Shown here: positions 1 through 5,370 of the stretch, piece by piece
How positions within the stretch are numbered: position 1 is the stretch's first letter
Layout: every line of letters begins with the position of its first letter
Source: Negativicutes bacterium
GTDB lineage: Bacteria > Bacillota > Negativicutes > JAGOZY01
NCBI GenBank assembly: GCA_018058445.1
Contig: JAGOZY010000098.1
Span: 1 to 5,370 of the forward strand
Direction of reading: 5' to 3'
DNA: 5,370 nt
Translations under genes and position numbers: made by a program
Notes under the pieces: generated by a model
The model's input: the letters and a program-made list of their open reading frames with translations, nothing else
Databases searched by the model: none
Told to the model about the DNA's origin: nothing

Positions 1-2
1 AT

Positions 3-1190
3 TTAACAGCTCTTGCTCGTCATCTAGCTCCTGCTGGCAAAGGAGCTCGGATCTTTATCAAAGACGAAGCCTGTAATCCTTCTGGAAGTTTCAAAGCGCG
101 TCGAGCCTCCGTTTCAGCTTACTACGCTGAAAAATCTGGTTTTGCCGGATTAGTTGCAGCAACAAGTGGCAATTATGGTGCCGCAATTGCTTCACAAGCC
201 GCAATGCGGAACCTAAAATCAATCATCGTTCAAGAAGTTTTTGACAGCTGTGGAATCGGTCAACCAGAAATTGAAGAAAAAGGCCGAGCGTGCGATGCTT
301 ATGGCGCTGAAGTACTTCAACTAAGTGTCGGCCCTGAGCTCTTCTATAATTTTCTATTGGTCCTCGAAGAGACTGGCTTCTTCAATGCCTCTCTCTATAC
401 TCCATTTAGTATCGCCGGCATCGAGACTTTAGGTGTTGAAATCGTTGAACAGTGTCAAGCGATGACGGGAAAAATGCCGGATATGATCGTCGCTACTCAG
501 GCAGGTGGTGGTAACGTAACAGGAACCGCTCGTGGTTTAATTCGGGCTGGTGCCACTCGCACTCAAATGGTCGGGGCAAGCGTTGACTTAAGCGGCCTAC
601 ACATGGCAAGCGACACAGATTTTAACCGAAAGTCCTTTACAACCGGTCATACTGGCTTTGGAGTTCCTTTTGCAACAGGGCCCGATCGAGCCGACGTACC
701 ACGCAATGCAGCTCGAAGCCTTCGGTATTTAGATCGTTATGTCACTGTTACTCAAGGAGAAGTTTTTTACATTACAGAAGCTCTCGCACAGCTCGAGGGC
801 CTAGAACGCGGCCCAGCAGGCAATACCTCTCTGGCCGCTGCTTTTGCCATCGCCCAAGAAATGCCTTCTGATCAAATTCTTGTCGTACAAGAAACTGAAT
901 ATACTGGCGCTGGAAAGCACCCGTCTCCTCAGCTCACTTTTGCCAAAGCAAACGGCATTGAAGTTTATCGAGGCGACCCAAGAGAAAATCAACCGGGCAA
1001 ACGAATTGTCATTCCAGAGCACCCACGCCAAATTGCGGTTACCGATATCTCAATGACCAAACTTCGCCAATCTTACCTTAAAAATGTATTAGCCGGACGC
1101 GATGGGCAAACTCTCAATCCACTTGAAATTGAATATCTTGCCGAAGAAATTCGGCTCAGCCCTTCTGAGACAGAAAAAATGTGCCGATAA
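3..1190 (+). CDS. ortB: 2-amino-4-oxopentanoate thiolase, PLP-dependent large subunit OrtB (5' partial)
   Basis: Large subunit of 2-amino-4-ketopentanoate thiolase, which with the small subunit OrtA cleaves 2-amino-4-oxopentanoate with CoA to acetyl-CoA and alanine, the last step of oxidative ornithine fermentation in the cytoplasm. The frame is open from base 3 and gives 395 visible residues. The first ATG, at 204, is not the start, because the residues before it carry the fold-type II PLP signature: NPSGSFKAR, whose Lys (codon 93-95) should form the Schiff base, and TSGNYG (162-179), the usual Asn/substrate loop. A glycine-rich phosphate-binding loop, GGGNVTG, is at 504-524. These motifs alone indicate the threonine synthase/tryptophan synthase beta superfamily; the OrtB call rests on them together with oraS-oraE directly downstream. 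Family members are about 470 residues as I recall, so roughly 70-80 N-terminal residues lie outside the window. ortA is expected just upstream. No frameshift is seen. Confidence 0.9.
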   Translation, partial: LTALARHLAPAGKGARIFIKDEACNPSGSFKARRASVSAYYAEKSGFAGLVAATSGNYGAAIASQAAMRNLKSIIVQEVFDSCGIGQPEIEEKGRACDAYGAEVLQLSVGPELFYNFLLVLEETGFFNASLYTPFSIAGIETLGVEIVEQCQAMTGKMPDMIVATQAGGGNVTGTARGLIRAGATRTQMVGASVDLSGLHMASDTDFNRKSFTTGHTGFGVPFATGPDRADVPRNAARSLRYLDRYVTVTQGEVFYITEALAQLEGLERGPAGNTSLAAAFAIAQEMPSDQILVVQETEYTGAGKHPSPQLTFAKANGIEVYRGDPRENQPGKRIVIPEHPRQIAVTDISMTKLRQSYLKNVLAGRDGQTLNPLEIEYLAEEIRLSPSETEKMCR

Positions 1191-1207
1191 CAGGAAAGCC
1201 TGATTAT

Positions 1208-1215
1208 AAAGGAGG
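1208..1215 (+). promoter_or_regulatory. Strong Shine-Dalgarno site of oraS
   Basis: AAAGGAGG, a near-perfect complement to the 16S 3' end, ends 10 bases before the ATG at 1226. It decides the oraS start: the same frame is open upstream to a GTG at 1181, but that would overlap the end of ortB, has no such site, and would place this ribosome site inside the coding sequence. Confidence 0.85.
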
Positions 1216-1225
1216 TTTCTTCACT

Positions 1226-1588
1226 ATGTCCGAACGAGCAAGTTTTGAAGAACGTCGCAAACATCTTGCAACCATGAACGATCAAGAACTTAAGGATTAT
1301 TTCTGGAAATTAACGCAAGAAGTCGTTTCACCGATTATCGACCTCGCCCGTACCCATACTTCACCCTCCATTGAACGATCGGTTCTCTTACGCATGGGAT
1401 TTTCCAGTCTAGAAGCCAAAGAAATTCTATCCCAGTGTATGGAGCACCAATGGCTCGGAAAAGGTGTCGGTCAAGTCATCCTAACTTATAGCAAGCTCTC
1501 CGGTTTGCCCTATCGCGAAGCAGGGCTTGGGCTAGCTGCCGGTGAAGGCTGGGATGCTCTAAATTCTCACTGGAAAGGGGATCATTAA
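1226..1588 (+). CDS. oraS: D-ornithine 4,5-aminomutase small subunit OraS
   Basis: Small subunit of adenosylcobalamin- and PLP-dependent D-ornithine 4,5-aminomutase, which moves the terminal amino group of D-ornithine from C5 to C4 to give 2,4-diaminopentanoate. It has 120 residues from the ATG at 1226, matching the roughly 121 residues known for the family. It is a soluble protein rich in charged helical sequence (SERASFEERRKHLATM at the N-terminus) with no signal peptide or membrane segment. The middle holds SIERSVLLRMGFSSLEA and the C-terminal half the glycine-rich GLGLAAGEGWDAL. It carries no cofactor motif of its own; in the known enzyme OraS packs against OraE and is needed for activity. 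It lies 35 bases after ortB and 1 base before oraE, so the two subunits are probably made by coupled translation. The identification rests on size, sequence character and position before oraE. Confidence 0.93.
   Translation: MSERASFEERRKHLATMNDQELKDYFWKLTQEVVSPIIDLARTHTSPSIERSVLLRMGFSSLEAKEILSQCMEHQWLGKGVGQVILTYSKLSGLPYREAGLGLAAGEGWDALNSHWKGDH
1572..1580 (+). promoter_or_regulatory. Ribosome binding site of oraE inside the oraS end
   Basis: The purine run GGAAAGGGG sits within the last codons of oraS and ends 9 bases before the oraE ATG at 1590. The oraS stop (1586-1588) falls between site and start, an arrangement that favours re-initiation and balanced amounts of the two subunits. Confidence 0.6.
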
Positions 1589-1589
1589 A

Positions 1590-3785
1590 ATGAAGCTAAA
1601 GCCAAATGAGAAGCTAAATATCCCCGCTCTTTTCGAAGATTTAGGGCACTACCATACTCCCCGCAGAGGATGGGTCTGGCGACAAAAAAAAGAGATGCAC
1701 TTAGGTCCATTTACCTACAAGCAAGCTTCGGACTCTCTCACCCAATCCATCCCATTGCCTTCTGCAAAATACTTTGGCAATATCGACCCCCAACCAGATT
1801 CAACCATTACGACAGAAATTGCCTCAGGACGCTTTGAAGATGATATTAGACGAATGCGAATGGTTGCTTGGCACGGAGCTGATCATATCATGGTCATTCG
1901 AACTGCCGGACAAAGCCATTTTGATGGATTAATCGAAGGCACCCCAGAAGGCATCGGCGGAGTTCCGATTACTCGAAAGCAGCTCCGTTCCACCCGACGA
2001 GCACTAGACCTTATCGAAGAAGAGGTTGGACGTCCAATCAACTTCCACTCCTATGTCAGTGGTGTCGCAGGCCCTGAGGTTGCGGTCTTATTTGCCGAAG
2101 AGGGAATCAACGGCGCTCACCAAGATCCTCAATATAATATTCTTTACCGAAACATCAATATGTACCGCTCGATGGTCGACGCAGCAGTTGCCAAGCACAT
2201 CATGTCGACCACCGGGATGATTCAGATCGACGGCGCTCATAATGCAAATGCAACAGCCCGCGAAGCTTGGAAAGTCATGCCTGAACTTATGGTCCAGCAT
2301 GCGATCAACTGTCAGTATTCAATGAATGCTGGCTTTCGACCAGACCAGATCTGTCTTTCGACAGTTCCTCCAACGGCTCCACCAGCTCCCTGTATCGCTC
2401 TTGACCTTCCTTATGCGGTCGCCCTTAGAGAGCTCTTTGCCGGATTTCGCTTCCGCGCTCAGATGAATACTAAATATATGGAATCTTGCACACGAGAAGT
2501 CACTGTTACCCATGTCTTAAACCTTTTAATCTCAAGACTCACCTCCGCAGATATTCAAAGCACAATTACGCCAGATGAAAGTCGAAATGTGCCTTGGCAC
2601 TTTAACAATGTGCATGGAGTCAATACGGCTAAACAAGCAATGGTCGGAATGGATGACCTGTTAAGCTTTGTAAAGTTAGATATGGACGGACCCCTAGGCG
2701 AAAAAACGCGTGAACTCAAAGAGCGAGCCTGTTTATTCCTTGAAGAGATCATCGAATCCGGTGGTTACTTCTCTGCGGTCAGCCAAGGATTCTTTGTTGA
2801 TTCCGGCTATTATCCTGAGCGAAATGAAGATGGCATTGCCCGAGATCCTCAAGGAGGAATCGGTCCAAATACAATTCTTTTGCGTGATAAAGACTACTAC
2901 GCACCGGTCTGCGCACACTTTGGTGCCAACCATTTACCCCCCGAAGGACAAACTAATCCTTGTAGTTTGATTGATGGTTGTACCCTCTGCAAGCCAGAAA
3001 AAATTCAATGGATTGACGAGCTCGACCCGCAAGACAACGTGGAGGTTCGTTTATCTGAAAATCAAGAAGAACGTGATTCTGGCTTACTCCGACCGGAAGT
3101 ACAATGGGCTGGCGACGGGATCATCGCTCTGACTCTTATGTTCCCGACTGACCAGCGAACTGCCGAATTTGCGGCTATGGAGCTAGCGAACCGACTCGGA
3201 CTTGAGGATGTCGAAGTCATTCATCAGCAAGTCATGCATCCATCTGAAGGCGCTTTAGTTGAAGTCAAAGGACGAGTTCCTTTCGGTATTGATCCGAAGA
3301 CGCTGGTTATCCCGCCTCTACCAAAAATCAATAGTGCCGACGATATTCGAACTTACGTAAAAGAACAGGGACTCAAAATCGTATCTGGAACTGTTGGGCA
3401 AGACGAGCATTCTGTCGGGCTACAGGAAATTATCGATATTAAGCATGGTGGGATCGAAGGTTTTGGAATTGAATGCCACTACTTAGGAACCTCCGTACCT
3501 GTCGAAAAATTGGTCGATGCAGCAATTGAGCTTAATGCGGATGCCATTTTAGCAAGTACAATCATCTCTCACGCTGATATCCATCGAATTAACATGCGCC
3601 GCCTTGACGAATATTGCCGCGAAAAAGGGGTGCGGGATCGATTCATTCTGATCTGCGGCGGGACTCAAGTCTCATCGGAGATTGCCCGCGAAGAGGGTAT
3701 GGATAACGGATTTGGGCGAGGAACCAAAGGCATTCAAGTTGCAAGCTATCTCATGGATGCTTGTAAAGCCCGTCGAGGCTCATAA
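1590..3785 (+). CDS. oraE: D-ornithine 4,5-aminomutase large subunit OraE (B12/PLP-dependent)
   Basis: Catalytic subunit (731 residues) of D-ornithine 4,5-aminomutase; it binds both adenosylcobalamin and PLP. The N-terminal part to about residue 470 should be the TIM barrel. It contains TTEIASGRFEDDIRRMRMVAW's Glu76, HQDPQY (His177, Tyr182), DGAHN (His217) and Arg289, which by spacing fit the active-site residues I recall as Glu81, His182, Tyr187, His225 and Arg297 in the A. sticklandii enzyme. A linker/dimerisation segment follows (about 480-590). The C-terminal Rossmann B12 domain starts near 590: DEHSVG is the DxHxxG motif, with His607 as lower cobalt ligand. Lys618 lies 11 residues later, exactly the spacing of His618 and Lys629 (the PLP lysine) in the known enzyme. 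An ST-II segment and a GG turn (CGGTQ) complete the fold. All key residues are intact. A Cys/His patch at residues 441-467 is unexplained. About half of the arginine codons are CGA. The gene follows oraS by one base and overlaps the next gene by one base. Confidence 0.97.
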   Translation: MKLKPNEKLNIPALFEDLGHYHTPRRGWVWRQKKEMHLGPFTYKQASDSLTQSIPLPSAKYFGNIDPQPDSTITTEIASGRFEDDIRRMRMVAWHGADHIMVIRTAGQSHFDGLIEGTPEGIGGVPITRKQLRSTRRALDLIEEEVGRPINFHSYVSGVAGPEVAVLFAEEGINGAHQDPQYNILYRNINMYRSMVDAAVAKHIMSTTGMIQIDGAHNANATAREAWKVMPELMVQHAINCQYSMNAGFRPDQICLSTVPPTAPPAPCIALDLPYAVALRELFAGFRFRAQMNTKYMESCTREVTVTHVLNLLISRLTSADIQSTITPDESRNVPWHFNNVHGVNTAKQAMVGMDDLLSFVKLDMDGPLGEKTRELKERACLFLEEIIESGGYFSAVSQGFFVDSGYYPERNEDGIARDPQGGIGPNTILLRDKDYYAPVCAHFGANHLPPEGQTNPCSLIDGCTLCKPEKIQWIDELDPQDNVEVRLSENQEERDSGLLRPEVQWAGDGIIALTLMFPTDQRTAEFAAMELANRLGLEDVEVIHQQVMHPSEGALVEVKGRVPFGIDPKTLVIPPLPKINSADDIRTYVKEQGLKIVSGTVGQDEHSVGLQEIIDIKHGGIEGFGIECHYLGTSVPVEKLVDAAIELNADAILASTIISHADIHRINMRRLDEYCREKGVRDRFILICGGTQVSSEIAREEGMDNGFGRGTKGIQVASYLMDACKARRGS
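3775..3778 (+). promoter_or_regulatory. Weak ribosome binding site of the GlmL-like gene
   Basis: GAGG ends 6 bases before the ATG at 3785. It is short, but the stop of oraE and this start share a base (TAATG), so translation is probably carried over from oraE. This supports 3785 as the start; no better upstream site exists in the frame. Confidence 0.5.
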
Positions 3786-5191
3786 TGAAAGCCACTTATC
3801 TTATTGCTGAAATCGGTAGTACAACAACTGTAGTGACCGCATTTGGCCCTACCGACGAAAAAAACTTTGCTCGAATCGCTCAGGGACAAGCCCCCACAAG
3901 CGTTGCAGATGGGGATGTGACCATCGGTCTCCAAGCAGCACTACAGGAAGCAGAACAATCGTCAAGTGCCCCTTTGGAGTGGGAGCAGATGATTGCTTCT
4001 AGCAGTGCTGCTGGTGGGCTTCGAATGACCGTCCATGGTCTGGTCTACGATATGACTGTCAGGGCAGCTCGTGAGGCTGCCCTAGGAGCAGGAGCCAACA
4101 TTCATTTGATCACAGCTGGCTTACTTAGCGATGACGATCTGTTCGAACTCGAACAAATTAGACCAAATATTCTTCTTCTCGCCGGTGGAGTCGACTATGG
4201 TGAAAGTGGGATCATCCTCGCCAATGCAAAAAAAATTACCGAACTATCGTTTCGCTTACCTGTTGTTTTTGCTGGAAATCAAGCCATCAAAGGACAAATT
4301 CTCCGAATCTTTCAAGAAGCTAACTTTCCCATACGAATTGTCGAAAATGTCTATCCCCGCATCGATCAGCTCAATGTGGAGCCGACTCGCAAGGCAATTC
4401 AAGATGTCTTTGAAGAACATATTGTTGAAGCTCCCGGTATGAGTAAAATTCGTGAGATGGTCACTGGGAAAATCACACCTACCCCCGGGGCGGTATTACT
4501 CGGCGCTCAGCTACTTCAAAAAGCGATTGGCGATTTAGTTGTCATCGATGTAGGGGGAGCCACCACAGATGTCCACTCAGTAACCGCCGGCGATCCAGAA
4601 ATCGCAGCCATGCTGATTGCACCTGAACCGTTAGCGAAGCGAACAGTTGAAGGGGACTTAGGAGTTTATATCAATGGAGAAAAAGTGCTCTCTCTTTGCG
4701 ATGCCGAATTGATCGCCAGAGAGCTTAATTACCCACAAGAAAGGTTACAGGAGCTCATCGTCCCCATCCCAAAAAGTGAACTAGAAAAAAACTTCGTCAC
4801 TCTATTAACCGAAAAAGCGACTTGGACAGGAATGATTCGTCACGCCGGAGTTCTCGAATATCTGTATGGACCCACTGGAAGAATGACTGTCTCGCGGGGG
4901 AAAGATTTAACTGCAATTCGCTGGATCATCGGAACTGGCGGCGCTTTAACTCAGCTTCCAAATGGCAGAAGTATCTTAAGCAAGCTTAACCAACCTCGCA
5001 GTAGCCAAGTTCTACTACCGCGACATGGACAGGTTCTCTTGGATAAAGACTATATCCTCGCAGCAGCAGGGCTACTTGCAGAAGTAAATCCCGAGGGAGC
5101 TTTAGCTCTTTTAGGCACTAGTCTATTTGAAAGCATCGAGCTTTTTAATAAGGCGCGAGACTCTCACAAAAAAGAAAGCTGCGAGAACTAA
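3785..5191 (+). CDS. GlmL/MutL-family ornithine degradation protein, ASKHA-fold ATPase, putative aminomutase reactivase
   Basis: This 468-residue soluble protein belongs to the GlmL/MutL family (glutamate-mutase-associated, unrelated to mismatch-repair MutL), an ASKHA-fold nucleotide-binding group found beside B12-dependent carbon-skeleton and amino mutases. Three ATP-site motifs are visible. Phosphate-1 loop is EIGSTTT at residues 9-15. Phosphate-2 loop is DVGGATTD at 255-262. A glycine-rich adenosine motif, GTGGA, is at 383-387. A conserved AGGVDYGESG segment begins at residue 133. The acidic residue of loop 1 is Glu9 rather than the Asp usual in the wider superfamily. Family members are proposed to act as chaperones that exchange damaged cobalamin or reactivate the inactivated mutase; that role here is inferred from the fold and from the one-base overlap with oraE, not shown by sequence. 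It is the last gene of the visible operon. Family membership is sure; the exact function is not. Confidence 0.9.
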   Translation: MKATYLIAEIGSTTTVVTAFGPTDEKNFARIAQGQAPTSVADGDVTIGLQAALQEAEQSSSAPLEWEQMIASSSAAGGLRMTVHGLVYDMTVRAAREAALGAGANIHLITAGLLSDDDLFELEQIRPNILLLAGGVDYGESGIILANAKKITELSFRLPVVFAGNQAIKGQILRIFQEANFPIRIVENVYPRIDQLNVEPTRKAIQDVFEEHIVEAPGMSKIREMVTGKITPTPGAVLLGAQLLQKAIGDLVVIDVGGATTDVHSVTAGDPEIAAMLIAPEPLAKRTVEGDLGVYINGEKVLSLCDAELIARELNYPQERLQELIVPIPKSELEKNFVTLLTEKATWTGMIRHAGVLEYLYGPTGRMTVSRGKDLTAIRWIIGTGGALTQLPNGRSILSKLNQPRSSQVLLPRHGQVLLDKDYILAAAGLLAEVNPEGALALLGTSLFESIELFNKARDSHKKESCEN

Positions 5192-5370
5192 TTATTTAAC
5201 TCTCTCAGCCGAATATATAACTCTTTAAATTACTGGTTTTTACAAAACATCAAAGGGTTTAATCGGATTTTGACGAAGTGTATTAGTGTTGAGGATTTTC
5301 TATGATTTTGAACCCTAAAAGCTCCAATCCTTGTGCGCTGAACTCCTTTGCCTAAATTTCACTTTTAGAA
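5192..5370. other. AT-rich intergenic tail after the operon
   Basis: These 179 bases are clearly richer in A and T than the genes (a sampled 60-base stretch, 5221-5280, is about one third GC). No GC-rich hairpin followed by a T run is visible, so no terminator can be placed. Small structure includes GTTTT-TAC-AAAAC around 5236-5249, a 7-base inverted pair CTAAAAG/CTTTTAG (5315-5321 and 5362-5368) with a 40-base loop, and three GATTTT copies between 5266 and 5309. All are weak and AT-rich. A TTGACG at 5270-5275 has no matching -10 box. A 17-codon open frame (5302-5355) is discussed under rejected items. The next gene must begin outside the window. Confidence 0.6.

Noticed and set aside
1181..1225. 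Alternative GTG start for oraS at 1181, adding 15 residues.
   Set aside because: It overlaps the ortB end, lacks a ribosome site, and the added residues span the strong AAAGGAGG site of the ATG at 1226. The 120-residue product from 1226 matches the family length.
801..1285. Antisense open frames opposite ortB and oraS (801-1031 and 1073-1285) and a same-strand frame at 844-1056.
   Set aside because: They lie inside well-supported genes, have no ribosome sites or recognisable domains, and are shadows of the real coding frames.
2026..2970. Several 64-86 residue frames on both strands inside oraE.
   Set aside because: All are embedded in an intact 731-residue gene with conserved motifs throughout; their protein sequences look like random out-of-frame translation.
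4131..4442. 103-residue + strand frame inside the GlmL-like gene.
   Set aside because: It is fully contained in the real gene in another frame, with serine/lysine-rich non-protein-like sequence and no ribosome site.
5270..5306. Promoter formed by TTGACG (5270) and TATGAT (5301).
   Set aside because: The spacer is 25 bases, far outside the 16-18 of a sigma-70 type promoter, and no -10-like hexamer stands at the right distance.
5138..5326. Inverted pair GAGCTTTT (end of the GlmL-like gene) and AAAAGCTC (tail), about 170 bases apart.
   Set aside because: An 8-base AT-rich match at this distance is likely to be chance and there is no mobile element or site-specific recombination gene nearby.
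5302..5355. 17-codon open frame starting at ATG 5302 with GAGG 8 bases upstream, a possible leader peptide.
   Set aside because: It is too short to support by itself, has no regulatory codon run, no clear promoter and no attenuator-like hairpin visible after it before the window ends.

Overview
The window is an ordinary but nearly complete part of a bacterial ornithine-fermentation operon. All genes lie on the + strand, in the order ortB (5' end cut off by the window), oraS, oraE, then a GlmL/MutL-family ATPase gene. These are the genes of the oxidative ornithine pathway described in Acetoanaerobium (Clostridium) sticklandii and Clostridioides difficile. In that pathway D-ornithine is isomerised to 2,4-diaminopentanoate by adenosylcobalamin/PLP-dependent OraS-OraE. 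Ord, not in this window, then oxidises it to 2-amino-4-oxopentanoate, which OrtA-OrtB cleaves with CoA to acetyl-CoA and alanine. The last gene encodes an ASKHA-fold protein that probably maintains or reactivates the B12 mutase.

Layout: 3-1190 ortB without its N-terminus; 1191-1225 a short gap with a strong Shine-Dalgarno; 1226-1588 oraS; 1590-3785 oraE, one base after the oraS stop; 3785-5191 the GlmL-like gene, whose ATG shares a base with the oraE stop (TAATG). Bases 5192-5370 are an AT-rich tail with no convincing gene, promoter or terminator. The tight packing points to a single transcript with translational coupling. orr, ord and ortA probably lie upstream of the window.

The organism is most likely an anaerobic amino-acid-fermenting bacterium. 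The AAAGGAGG ribosome site and the gene set fit Bacillota (Clostridia and relatives), but the pathway also occurs in other anaerobic phyla and the genus cannot be read from this DNA. By eye the coding part is in the mid-to-upper 40s percent GC, higher than classic clostridia, and arginine is strongly biased to CGA (23 of 45 arginine codons in oraE). The key catalytic residues are all present, so the pathway looks functional. I found no convincing undescribed system; the points most worth checking are the GlmL-like reactivase candidate, a Cys/His-rich patch in OraE and the CGA bias.
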